Origin: Chloroflexota bacterium
GTDB lineage: Bacteria; Chloroflexota; Limnocylindria; Limnocylindrales; CSP1-4
DNA length: 64,000 bases
NCBI GenBank assembly: GCA_947475545.1
Contig: CANJLL010000003.1
Span: 124,001 to 188,000 of the forward strand
Direction of reading: 5' to 3'
The position numbers and the translations under genes are program-made. This document shows positions 18,617 through 26,728 of the stretch, one piece after another (position 1 is the first letter of the stretch; every line of letters begins with the position of its first letter). The notes under the pieces were generated by a model. That model saw nothing but the letters and a program-made list of their open reading frames with translations, searched no databases and was not told the origin of the DNA.

Positions 18617-21022
18617 TCAGCCCGGTCGTTTGCCTCGACCGGGACGATGCGACGGCCGGAGTGCCGCCAGCAGCTCCGTCTCATCGACCGGCCTGGCCAG
18701 CCACGCGTCGAACCCGGCACGAAGCGCGCGCTGGCGCTGCTCCTCGGTCGCGATGGCGGAGAGGGCGACGGTCCGCAGGCGCGTGCGGGCGCCCGCGGCT
18801 CCCCTGCGTCCCGTGGCTTCCGCGGCCCGGACCCGCCCCACCAGCGCCAGTCCATCCTCGCCGGGCAGCGCGAGGTCGCTCACCAGGGCCTCGAAGCGAG
18901 CCTCGGCGCCGGCCAGTCGCGCCAGTGCGTCTGCGCCCGTGGCGGCGATCGTCACGGCGGCGCCCTCGCTCTCCAGCACCACGCGGAGCGCGGCCAGTGT
19001 GTCCGGGTCGTCCTCCACGACCAGGATCCGCTGCCCCCGGAGTCGCGGCGCCCGTGCCGTGGCGGCGCCCGGCCCGTCGATGACGCGACGATGTCCGGGC
19101 CGGCCGCCCGGGCTCCCGGTTCGGTATGGTTCATCGGCGGCCGTCGTCGCTTCAACGATCGGGAGCCGGACCGTGAAGGTCGCCCCGGCGCCGCGTCCCC
19201 CGCTGGCCGCCTCGATCGTCCCGCCGTGGAGCTGGACCAGCTCGTGTGCGATGGAGAGCCCCAGGCCCAGGCCACCTTCGTGGGACTCGCCCGAGTCATC
19301 GCCGCGGCGAAACCGGTCGAAGACGTGAGGCAGCAGGGCGGGCTCGATCCCGCGGCCGGTGTCCCGCACCTCCACGAGGGCCCGGTCGCCCTCGCGCGCC
19401 ACGCGGATGCGCACCGTGCCGCCGCGCTCGCTGTAGCGGAGGGCGTTGTCGATGAGGTTGCGGAGGACCTGGGCCAGGCGCTGGTCGTCCACGGCGGCGA
19501 TTGGCGGGCCGGCGGCGACCGCAGTGGGCTCGCCCGCTTGGTCCGCTTGGCCCGCATCCCCCGCCTGGCCCGGGTCGGCCCCGGGCGTCGGCGCGTCCGC
19601 ACCCACCGTCAGCTCCAGCCCCACCTCCCGCTCCAAAGCCGCCGGCCGCATGGCCTCCACGGCTTCGGCGACCAGCGGGACCAGGTCGCGTGGCAGCGCC
19701 TCCAGCGTCACCTGGCCGGCGATCATCCGTGATGCGTCCAGGAGGTCCTCGATGAGCAGCCGCTGCGCCTCCGCGTTGCGCTCGATGATCGCCATCGCCT
19801 CGCGTTCCCGGCCCGGGATTCGTCCGGAGGCCAGGAGCCGCGACCAGAGCAGGATCGCCGCGAGGGGCGTCCGGAGCTCGTGCGAGACGATGGCCAGGAA
19901 CTCGTCGCGCAGCCGCGTCGCCGATTCGGCCTCCATGCGGGCGCGGTGCTCCTGGTCCAGGAGCCGAGCCAGGTCTACTTCGAGCGTCTTGCGCGCCGTC
20001 GTGTTCTCGAAGAAGGCCGCGAACCGGTCGCCCCCGCGCGGGACGAAGGCCACGTCGAACCAGCGACCCAGCGGCGCCGAGTAGTCCTGCGCCTTGACGG
20101 TCTGCCCGGTCTCGACCGCGCGGGCCGCCGCATCCAGCCAGGCCTCGCCGATGCCCGGCGTGAGCTCGAACAGCGTCCGGCCCACGAGGCGGCCGGCCGG
20201 AATGCCGGTCTGCCGCTCGTGCGCGGGATTGACCGACAGGAACCGGAAGTCGACGGCCCGCCCCTCCTCATCGCGCAGGAGCTCGCAGATGTGGACCCCC
20301 TGGTCCATGGCGGCAAAGAGCGTCCGGTGCTCCTCCTCGCTGGCGCGCAGTGCGGCCTCGGCGCGTGCCCGGGCGACGGCGCTCCATGTGCGGTCGGCCA
20401 CTTCCCGAATGAGCTCGATCTCCTCGGGTGTCCACGCTTGGGCCGGGGTTCCGGGGAGGCCGTGGTCCGGCCCCGGGCGAGCCTCCCATGGGCCGGCCAG
20501 GGCCTCCTCGAGAACGATGTGGTCCACGCCCAGGTGCTGGGCCAGGAGCCGGGTGGCCGTGGCCTGGACTTCCTCCGGGTCAGCCAGGGACCGCAGCGCA
20601 TCGGCCAGCCGGAGGAGGAACCCGTGGCGGTCCGCCGCCCGCCGGAGTCGCTCGTCGGACTGCTTCTGCGCCGTGATGTCGTTGAACAGGACGATGAACC
20701 GGTCGCCCGCCATCGGGAAGACGCGGACGTCGAACCACCTCCCGGTGCTCGTGGAGTCGTGTTCGAAGCGATCCGGCTGCCCCGACGCCACGACGCGCGG
20801 GTAGTGCTCCAGCCAGGCGTCGTCGGCCGGGTCGAGGACCTCCGAGTGCAGCCGCCCCAGGGCCTCGGCGCGGGAGACGCCCACCAGGCGCTCGAAGGCA
20901 GGGTTGACCTCCTCGAGCCGGTAATCGACGGGCCGGCCCGTCGCGTCGCGGACCAGCTCGCACACAACGAGTGCCTCGGCCATGTGCTCGATGAGGAGGC
21001 GGCTGCGGGCCTCGGGGTCCAT
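18617..21022 (-). CDS. Hybrid sensor histidine kinase (PAS-PAS-HK-REC)
   Basis: An 801-residue signalling protein without membrane helices, hence probably cytoplasmic. Order: PAS 1 (about 5-125), a short GAF-like remnant (about 140-235), PAS 2 (about 245-350), HisKA with the phospho-His in IVSHELRTPLAA (about 381), an Ala/Gly/Gln-rich insertion before the kinase N-box, HATPase (N-box NLIDNALRYS, G boxes DTGRGIEP and GGLGLGLSI), then a C-terminal receiver starting RILVVEDDPDT with the acceptor Asp in VSDLALPGEDG. In the receiver the usual Lys before Pro is Arg (WLARPVD), which may weaken switching. No partner regulator is adjacent. A GGAGCT ribosome site precedes the ATG. The signal is unknown. 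Confidence 0.9.
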   Translation of the reverse strand: MDPEARSRLLIEHMAEALVVCELVRDATGRPVDYRLEEVNPAFERLVGVSRAEALGRLHSEVLDPADDAWLEHYPRVVASGQPDRFEHDSTSTGRWFDVRVFPMAGDRFIVLFNDITAQKQSDERLRRAADRHGFLLRLADALRSLADPEEVQATATRLLAQHLGVDHIVLEEALAGPWEARPGPDHGLPGTPAQAWTPEEIELIREVADRTWSAVARARAEAALRASEEEHRTLFAAMDQGVHICELLRDEEGRAVDFRFLSVNPAHERQTGIPAGRLVGRTLFELTPGIGEAWLDAAARAVETGQTVKAQDYSAPLGRWFDVAFVPRGGDRFAAFFENTTARKTLEVDLARLLDQEHRARMEAESATRLRDEFLAIVSHELRTPLAAILLWSRLLASGRIPGREREAMAIIERNAEAQRLLIEDLLDASRMIAGQVTLEALPRDLVPLVAEAVEAMRPAALEREVGLELTVGADAPTPGADPGQAGDAGQADQAGEPTAVAAGPPIAAVDDQRLAQVLRNLIDNALRYSERGGTVRIRVAREGDRALVEVRDTGRGIEPALLPHVFDRFRRGDDSGESHEGGLGLGLSIAHELVQLHGGTIEAASGGRGAGATFTVRLPIVEATTAADEPYRTGSPGGRPGHRRVIDGPGAATARAPRLRGQRILVVEDDPDTLAALRVVLESEGAAVTIAATGADALARLAGAEARFEALVSDLALPGEDGLALVGRVRAAEATGRRGAAGARTRLRTVALSAIATEEQRQRALRAGFDAWLARPVDETELLAALRPSHRPGRGKRPG

Positions 21023-21109
21023 GGGGAGCTCCAGCGGGTGGCGCCCATTGTCGCGCCTGCCTCAGCGCATGTCAGCCGAGGTGGCGCCATCCCACGGCAG
21101 CCTGCAGAC

Positions 21110-22576
21110 ATGGCCGGGCGGCGGGGCGAAGATAGGGCGGTGAGTGGCCGCGTGATCCTGCACCTCGACCTCGACGCGTTCTTCGCGGCCGTGGAGCAGC
21201 GCGACCGGCTGGAGCTGCGCGGCAAGCCCGTGATCGTGGGTGGCGGCGGGCCCGACCAGCGCGGCGTGGTCAGCACTGCCAGCTACGAGGCAAGGAAGTT
21301 CGGCGTCCATTCGGCCATGCCGCTGCGCACCGCGGGGCGACTCTGTCCGCAGGGGATCTTCCTGCCGGTGGACGGGCGCAAGTACCAGGCGGTCAGCCGC
21401 CAGGTGATGGCCATCCTCCGCCGGTTCACGCCGCTCGTGGAGCCCGTCTCCATCGACGAGGCGTTCCTGGACGTCACGACCTCGCAGGCCCTGTTCGGGG
21501 ACGGCGAGACCATCGCCCGGACCATCAAGGACGCGGTCCACGACGAGGTCGGCCTGACCATCTCGGCCGGCGTGGCGCAGACCAAGCTGGTCGCCAAGGT
21601 CGCCAGTGACCTGCGCAAGCCCGATGGGCTGGTGGTGGTCCCGCCCGGGACCGAGGCGGCGTTCCTGGCGCCCCTTGCCATTGCCCGCCTATGGGGCGTG
21701 GGACCCAGGACCCAGGCCGTCCTCGCGGACTACGGGATCGCGACCATCGGCGACCTGGCCGCGCTGGATCCGGCGGCCCTGGTGGCGCGCATGGGGCCGC
21801 ACGCCGCGACGCTGATCGAGCGCGCCCATGGCCAGGACCCGGACCGGGTGGTGGGCGAGGGAGAGGCGGCCAAGTCCATCGGCCACGAGCACACCTTCGA
21901 CCGCGATACGGCGGACCCAGAGGTCATCGAACGGACGCTGCTGGCGATGGCCGAAGGGGTCGCGGGTCGGCTGCGTGGCGTGGGCGCCAAGGCGGCCACG
22001 GTGACGGTCAAGGTGCGCGACACCGCCTTTCGGACCGTCACGCGCCAGAAGACCTTGCGCTCGCCGACCGACCTGACCGAGCCCATCTTCCAGGCCGCCC
22101 TGGCGCTGGCCCGCCCGGAGACGCGCGGCAAGACCATCCGGCTGGTGGGTGTGACGGCATCGGGCCTGGCGCACGGCGAGCAGCTGGGGCTGTTCGAGGC
22201 GGACGCCGACCGACGGCACCGGATCGCCGAGGCGCAGGACGAACTCCGGCACCGCTTCGGAGAGCGGGCCGTCACGCGGGCGCGGTTGCTGGGATCGCGG
22301 CTCCCGGCCCCGTTCGAGCGCGACTTCGGGACGGCGGTGGAGCGCCGGGGCATCCATGCCGAGAACCAGGCCCGGGACCCGCGCCGACAGCGGACACGCG
22401 ACGGCGGGGGAACGCCGGAGTTCGGGCCCCGCGGCGAGCCGGACCCGGGGGTCGAAGGGGGCTTCGAGGCACCGGACGATCCAACCTGCGACCTGGGCGA
22501 GGTGGGCGAGGCCGACTTCGGTCGTGACAGCCAAGGTGACATCGACCCGCCCGAGGATCTGTCGCAGGACGCCTGA
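21110..22576 (+). CDS. dinB: DNA polymerase IV (translesion Y-family)
   Basis: An error-prone polymerase of 488 residues. Palm/catalytic acids are in ILHLDLDAFFAAVEQ and PVSIDEAFLDV; the steric gate region and YEARKFGVHSAMP are present; thumb GVGPRTQAVLADYGI and little finger follow, with a clamp-binding-like QLGLF near residue 360. After the little finger there is an unusual tail of about 95 residues rich in Asp, Glu, Gly and Pro. ATG 21110 is used, but GTG 21140 (starting MSGRVILH) would match typical DinB starts equally well. It diverges from the kinase gene. No LexA box is visible upstream, in contrast to the gene that follows. Confidence 0.95.
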   Translation: MAGRRGEDRAVSGRVILHLDLDAFFAAVEQRDRLELRGKPVIVGGGGPDQRGVVSTASYEARKFGVHSAMPLRTAGRLCPQGIFLPVDGRKYQAVSRQVMAILRRFTPLVEPVSIDEAFLDVTTSQALFGDGETIARTIKDAVHDEVGLTISAGVAQTKLVAKVASDLRKPDGLVVVPPGTEAAFLAPLAIARLWGVGPRTQAVLADYGIATIGDLAALDPAALVARMGPHAATLIERAHGQDPDRVVGEGEAAKSIGHEHTFDRDTADPEVIERTLLAMAEGVAGRLRGVGAKAATVTVKVRDTAFRTVTRQKTLRSPTDLTEPIFQAALALARPETRGKTIRLVGVTASGLAHGEQLGLFEADADRRHRIAEAQDELRHRFGERAVTRARLLGSRLPAPFERDFGTAVERRGIHAENQARDPRRQRTRDGGGTPEFGPRGEPDPGVEGGFEAPDDPTCDLGEVGEADFGRDSQGDIDPPEDLSQDA

Positions 22577-22593
22577 TCGTGCAGAAGAGGGGC

Positions 22594-22648
22594 TTGACAT
22601 CGAACGCCTGTTCTGTCTACTCTGGCGCCAACATCGAACAGACGTTCT
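22594..22648 (+). promoter_or_regulatory. SOS promoter with two LexA boxes
   Basis: TTGACA at 22594-22599 is followed after 16 bases by TCTACT at 22616-22621. The spacer holds CGAACGCCTGTTCT (22601-22614), and a second box CGAACAGACGTTCT lies at 22635-22648; both fit CGAAC-N4-GTTC. The 15 bases from GCTTGACAT onward are identical to the lexA promoter, including the box position inside the spacer. It begins 17 bases after the dinB stop and drives the small gene at 22710. Confidence 0.9.
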
Positions 22649-22709
22649 GGTCACGGATGTGCCCCCGCGACGCAGGCAAGACCCAGGCCCCCGGAAAGGA
22701 GCCTCTGAA

Positions 22710-22979
22710 ATGGCCATGACTCGCGTCGATCCCGTCCAGGTCCAGGTACGCACTGACTGGCTGCGCGGCACGCCCAAGGAGATCAGCTGGGGGGACCATC
22801 GCCTCCCTGTCACCGGACTCGTCGCCGTGCGCGATGAGTCGGCCGCCTTCTCGATGGCGCTCGGTCCCCGGACCGTGTTCGAGGTGGACACGCCGCTCGC
22901 CCGCGTGACGGTCTCGTACCGCCACTGGACACGCCGCTGGACCATCGACGGTCTGGATCGGGCGCGGCGCGCGGCCTGA
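22710..22979 (+). CDS. Small SOS-controlled protein (DUF6504-like)
   Basis: An 89-residue protein with a clear ribosome site (GGAAAGGAG, 22693-22701, 8-base spacing). Its order of short strands (VQVRTDWLRGTPKEISW, RLPVTGLV, TVFEVDT, RVTVSYRHWTRRWTIDG) and conserved-looking Trp residues recall, from memory, the DUF6504 group of small proteins found near translesion-polymerase genes in actinobacteria; I could not verify this. It has its own promoter with two LexA boxes and lies directly after dinB, so damage induction is strongly implied. It has no signal peptide, membrane helix or recognised catalytic motif. A 10-bp hairpin follows 16 bases after the stop. Role unknown; an accessory of lesion bypass is an inference. 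Confidence 0.85.
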   Translation: MAMTRVDPVQVQVRTDWLRGTPKEISWGDHRLPVTGLVAVRDESAAFSMALGPRTVFEVDTPLARVTVSYRHWTRRWTIDGLDRARRAA

Positions 22980-22994
22980 TTCTCGCCACAACAT

Positions 22995-23018
22995 CGGTGC
23001 CGCCATGCGGCGGCACCG
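22995..23018 (+). terminator. 10-bp hairpin after the SOS small gene
   Basis: CGGTGCCGCC and GGCGGCACCG form a perfect stem around the loop ATGC, 15 bases after the stop codon. No T-run follows, so terminator function is plausible but not proven. Confidence 0.6.
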
Positions 23019-23238
23019 GCCATCACTACGGCGGTGCGCCCGGTGGGGCGCGGCCAGCGGCTGCGGCGGAATGCGGCGTGACTGACGCCGAACCGCGCCA
23101 GCTTCCCCTCATGGCCTGACCGGGCGTTTGCCGCCCTGGTCGGGCCGCCACCTGCCGGCACTCCCGCGCCTCCGCGGGTGGTGCCGATCAAGCGGTCCTC
23201 GATGTGCATGGCCGGTACCCGTGCTCGTCCCGCCGCTC

Positions 23239-23268
23239 CGAACAGCCGTCCCACGGGGCGGCTGTTCG
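23239..23268. terminator. Long stable hairpin upstream of fchA
   Basis: CGAACAGCCG and CGGCTGTTCG are perfect arms that extend inward through one T-G wobble and CCC/GGG to a very small loop. It may end upstream transcription or act in the leader of a longer fchA transcript. Confidence 0.5.
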
Positions 23269-23351
23269 CGTATCCACGTGGTTGGGCCAACTCGGCGCCG
23301 CGGGCGGCACGGGCCGCATCGGGCGCAGCGGCCGGGCCTACAATCGGGGCA

Positions 23352-24035
23352 ATGACACTCCCTGCCCGTTCCACGGGCTTTGCCGACCTTGCCCTGCGCG
23401 AGTTTGTGGACCGGCTTGCGTCGGCCGACCCCACCCCGGGCGGTGGCGCGGCATCCGCGGTCGCGGCCAGCCTGGGCGGCGCCCTCGTTGCGATGGTGGC
23501 GGGCCTCTCGCAGGACCGGCCGCGCTACGCGGAGCATGCGGCGCTGCACCAGTGGGGCAAGGCAGAGGGACGGCGCCTGGCCGATGACCTGCTTCGCCTC
23601 GCTGACGAAGACGCGGCCGCCTACGAGGTGCTGGCCGCCGCGATGAAGCTTCCCAAGGACACCGACTCGGAGAAGGCGAACCGGCGCGCCGCGATGCGCG
23701 CAGCCGCACGCGAGGCCACGGACGCCCCGCTCGACGCGGTCATCGCCGCGCGCGACGTGGTCCGCGCCGCGGAGGCGCTCGCCGGCCGCAGCAACGTCAA
23801 CGCCGCCAGCGATCTGAACGTCGCCGCGCTCCTGGGTCTCGCGGCCGCCCGTGGTGCCGCAGAGAACGTGCTGGTCAACCTGCCCTTCCTGGGCGACGAG
23901 GCGTATGCCGCCGAGGCACGCACCCGCGTGGAGCAGTTGCTCGCCGAGACGGAGCGGCTCTCCCAGGAAGTCCATCGCGTCGTCGAGAGCGGCGAGGGAC
24001 GCACCCCGCGCCTGCCCGGGACGCAGCTGGCGTGA
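23352..24035 (+). CDS. fchA: Cyclodeaminase/cyclohydrolase family protein (FTCD C-domain, FchA-like)
   Basis: A 227-residue all-helical protein with the family signature FVDRLASADPTPGGGAAS and ALVAMVAGLS near the start. The family either removes ammonia from 5-formimino-THF or, as FchA, opens 5,10-methenyl-THF to 10-formyl-THF. Both could be needed here: the formimidoyltransferase half of the usual two-domain FTCD enzyme is a separate gene at 46523, and the adjoining FolD lacks its cyclohydrolase lysine. ATG 23352 is chosen because the fold begins there and TACAAT lies 7 bases upstream (leaderless). The stop overlaps folD (GTGA), giving the compact operon fchA-folD-fhs. Confidence 0.88.
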   Translation: MTLPARSTGFADLALREFVDRLASADPTPGGGAASAVAASLGGALVAMVAGLSQDRPRYAEHAALHQWGKAEGRRLADDLLRLADEDAAAYEVLAAAMKLPKDTDSEKANRRAAMRAAAREATDAPLDAVIAARDVVRAAEALAGRSNVNAASDLNVAALLGLAAARGAAENVLVNLPFLGDEAYAAEARTRVEQLLAETERLSQEVHRVVESGEGRTPRLPGTQLA

Positions 24036-25015
24036 GCGAGGTCGCGGCCACGGATCCATCTCCCGCGCCGGCCCCTACGGCCCCCGCCTCGGCCACCGCC
24101 CCAACCGCCACGGCCCGCCTCCTGGAGGGCGCCCCCATCGCCCGCGAAATCCGCGCCGTGGTGGCCGCCGACGTCCAGGCCTTCGTGGCGACCCACGGCT
24201 TCGTGCCCACGCTGGCGATCGTGGTGTGCGGCAGCGATGCCCCGTCGATGGTCTACCTGCGCCAGATCCTTAACGGCTGCGAGAAGGTGGGGATTGGCGG
24301 GCGGCTGGTGGAGGTCCTCTACGACGAGGCGGACACCGGCGGCTCCGCGGGCCGGCTGCTGGAGGGCATCCAGGCGCTCAACGCCGACCGCCAGGTCGCC
24401 GGGATCATCGTCCAGATGCCGCTGCCCCGGGGGATCAGCCTGCGGACGGTCATCGAGACCATCGACCCCGCCAAGGACATCGACGGGATCCATCCCCTGA
24501 ACAACGGGCTGGTCCGCCTGGGCTACGAGGGCTTTGTCCCCGCCACGGCGCACGCCGTGATCGAGATCATCAAGCAGTCGGGCCTGCCCATCGCCGGCAA
24601 GGACGCCGTGATCATCGGCCGCTCCCCGGTCGTGGGCCTCCCCGCCGCCACGCTGCTGGTCAAGGAGCACGCCACCGTCACGGTCTGTCACAGCCGGACC
24701 GCGGACCTCGCGGGCCATGTCCGCCGGGCCGACATCGTGGTGGTCGCCGCCGGGCAGCCCGGCTTGGTGACCGGCGCCATGCTCAAGCCCGGCGCCGTCG
24801 TCGTGGACGTGGGCATCAACGTCGTGGGCGGCCGGATCACGGGTGACGTGGACTTCGAATCTGCCGCCCCGGTGGCCTCCGCGATCACCCCCGTGCCCGG
24901 TGGGCTTGGCCCGCTGACCAACGCCCTGCTCCTCGCGCACCTCATCCACGCCGCCCAGCGGCAAGCCGCCGGGCCAGCCACGACCACCGCAGTCATCCGA
25001 GGTGTCAACTCGTGA
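24032..25015 (+). CDS. folD: Methylenetetrahydrofolate dehydrogenase FolD with missing cyclohydrolase Lys
   Basis: A 327-residue FolD with an extra Ala/Pro-rich N-terminus of about 26 residues. Folate-site and NAD(P)-site motifs are clear: VQMPLPRGIS, DPAKDIDGIHPLNNG, GRSPVVGLPAATLL and TPVPGGLGPLTNALL. In the catalytic segment, aligned on SxxYxxxK, the sequence is SMVYLRQILNGCEKVG: Tyr75 is kept but the lysine essential for cyclohydrolysis is Ile79. In characterised FolD proteins that lysine is required for the hydrolase step while dehydrogenase activity can survive its loss. Overlaps at both ends with fchA and fhs suggest that FchA replaces the missing step. Confidence 0.93.
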   Translation: MSEVAATDPSPAPAPTAPASATAPTATARLLEGAPIAREIRAVVAADVQAFVATHGFVPTLAIVVCGSDAPSMVYLRQILNGCEKVGIGGRLVEVLYDEADTGGSAGRLLEGIQALNADRQVAGIIVQMPLPRGISLRTVIETIDPAKDIDGIHPLNNGLVRLGYEGFVPATAHAVIEIIKQSGLPIAGKDAVIIGRSPVVGLPAATLLVKEHATVTVCHSRTADLAGHVRRADIVVVAAGQPGLVTGAMLKPGAVVVDVGINVVGGRITGDVDFESAAPVASAITPVPGGLGPLTNALLLAHLIHAAQRQAAGPATTTAVIRGVNS

Positions 25016-26718
25016 CCCTGCCCACTGATCTCGACATCGCCCGCTCGGTCAAGCCTCGCCTGATCCACGACGTCGCGCACGAGCTGGGCCTGCGTGACGA
25101 GGAGATCGAGCCGTACGGCTGGACCAAGGCCAAGATCAGCCTGGCGGCCATCACGCGGCTGGAGGCCGAGCGGCCGCGCGGCAAGTACGTCGTGGTCACC
25201 GCGATCACGCCGACGCCGCTGGGCGAGGGCAAGACCACCACCACCATCGGCCTGGCCCAGGGGCTCAACCGCATCGGCAAGAAGGCCGCGGTCACCATCC
25301 GCCAGCCCAGCCTGGGGCCGGTCTTCGGGATCAAGGGCGGCGCCGCCGGGGGTGGCTACAGCCAGGTCATCCCCATGGAGGACTTCAACCTCCACCTGAC
25401 CGGCGACGTCCACGCGATCGGCGCGGCGCACAACCTGGCCGCCGCCTTCATCGACAACCACATTCACCACAAGAACGTGCTGGGGATCGATCCCTCCAAC
25501 GTCTACTGGCCGCGCGTGGTAGACATCAGCGACCGGGCCATCCGCAAGGTCATCGTGGGCCTGGGCGGCAAGGAGAACGGGCCCATCCGGGAGACGGAGT
25601 TCGTCATCACGGTCGCCAGCGAGGTGATGGCCATCCTGGCGCTCGCCTCGGACCTGCAGGACCTGCGTGCCCGCCTGGGCCGGGTGGTGCTGGCCCTCAA
25701 CCGCGAGGGCAACCCGGTCACCGCCGAGGACCTCCACGTGGCCGGCGCCATGACCGCACTGCTCACGGACGCCATCAAGCCCAACCTCCTCCAGACGCTC
25801 GAAGGCGGGCCGGCCTTCGTCCACTGCGGCCCCTTCGCCAACATCGCGCATGGCAACAACTCGGTCCTGGCCGACCGCCTGGCGCTGGTGACCAACGAGA
25901 TCGTGTGCACCGAGGCCGGCTTCGGCGCCGATATGGGCGCCGAGAAATTCTTTGACATCAAGTGCCGTGCCAGCGGGCTGCGCCCGGATGCCGCCGTGGT
26001 CGTCGCCACCATTCGAGCGCTCAAGATGCACGGTGGGGTGGGGAAGATCGTGGCCGGCAAGCCGCTGGATCCCGCGTTGTCGCTGGAGAACGTGGCCGCG
26101 GTCCGGGCCGGCGCCGCCAACCTGGCCAAGCAGATCGAGAACGTCCGCGCGTTCAACGTCCCGGTGGTGGTGGCGATCAACGCCTTCCCCACGGACACCG
26201 CCGCGGAGATCGAGGCGGTCCGCGAGGTGAGCCTGGCCGCGGGTGCTCGTGCCGCCGTAGTGGCGGATCACTGGGCGCGCGGCGGGGCAGGCGCCGAGGA
26301 CCTGGCGCACGCCGTCTGGTCTGCCGCGGAGGAGGGTGCGCCCGACTTCCGGTTGCTCTACCCGGACCACGTGCCGCTGTCCGCCAAGATCGAGACCATC
26401 GCGCGCCGCATCTATGGCGCAGACGGGGTGGACCTGGCCCCGCTGGCCGCCCGCCAGCTCGCCCAATTCGAGGCGCAGGGGTTTGGTGACCTGCCCATCT
26501 GCATGGCCAAGACCCAGTACAGCCTCAGCCACGACGCCAACCTCAAGGGCCGGCCCTCCAACTTCCGGCTGCCCATCCGCGAGGTCAACCTCTCGGCCGG
26601 CGCGGGCTTCATCACGCCGCTGGTCGGCGAGATGCGGACCATGCCGGGCCTACCGTCCCGGCCGGGCGGCGAGCGGATCGACATCGACGCGGACGGCCAG
26701 GTCGTTGGGCTCTTCTAG
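25012..26718 (+). CDS. fhs: Formate--tetrahydrofolate ligase
   Basis: A 568-residue enzyme that makes 10-formyl-THF from formate, ATP and THF. The P-loop is TPTPLGEGKTTTTIGLAQG (about residues 64-82); further family segments are RQPSLGPVFGIKGGAAGGG, GPFANIAHGNNS and TEAGFGADMGAEKFFDI. Length is normal and no gaps are seen. GTG 25012 overlaps the folD stop by 4 bases. With FchA and FolD it links formate, 10-formyl-, methenyl- and methylene-THF, and can run in the direction of formate and ATP formation when one-carbon units from histidine or glycine breakdown are in excess. Confidence 0.97.
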   Translation: MTLPTDLDIARSVKPRLIHDVAHELGLRDEEIEPYGWTKAKISLAAITRLEAERPRGKYVVVTAITPTPLGEGKTTTTIGLAQGLNRIGKKAAVTIRQPSLGPVFGIKGGAAGGGYSQVIPMEDFNLHLTGDVHAIGAAHNLAAAFIDNHIHHKNVLGIDPSNVYWPRVVDISDRAIRKVIVGLGGKENGPIRETEFVITVASEVMAILALASDLQDLRARLGRVVLALNREGNPVTAEDLHVAGAMTALLTDAIKPNLLQTLEGGPAFVHCGPFANIAHGNNSVLADRLALVTNEIVCTEAGFGADMGAEKFFDIKCRASGLRPDAAVVVATIRALKMHGGVGKIVAGKPLDPALSLENVAAVRAGAANLAKQIENVRAFNVPVVVAINAFPTDTAAEIEAVREVSLAAGARAAVVADHWARGGAGAEDLAHAVWSAAEEGAPDFRLLYPDHVPLSAKIETIARRIYGADGVDLAPLAARQLAQFEAQGFGDLPICMAKTQYSLSHDANLKGRPSNFRLPIREVNLSAGAGFITPLVGEMRTMPGLPSRPGGERIDIDADGQVVGLF

Positions 26719-26728
26719 CGGCGCACCG

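Larger units (their letters stand above)
22980..23351. other. Intergenic region with three hairpins before fchA
   Basis: No gene is visible in this 372-base stretch. It holds a perfect 10-bp hairpin (22995-23018), an imperfect GACCGGGCG/CGCCCTGGTC hairpin near 23117-23141, and a long 13-14 bp stem (23239-23268). A TACAAT hexamer (23339-23344) lies 7 bases before the fchA ATG. No known folate riboswitch pattern is recognisable. Confidence 0.6.

Noticed and set aside
19880..21109. Long in-frame extension upstream of dinB
   Set aside because: It runs antisense to the histidine kinase and has no recognisable domain; DinB conservation starts only near 21140.
22980..23351. Tetrahydrofolate riboswitch upstream of the one-carbon operon
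   Set aside because: Hairpins are present but the known conserved THF-riboswitch segments are not seen, and the likely promoter is 7 bases before the ATG.
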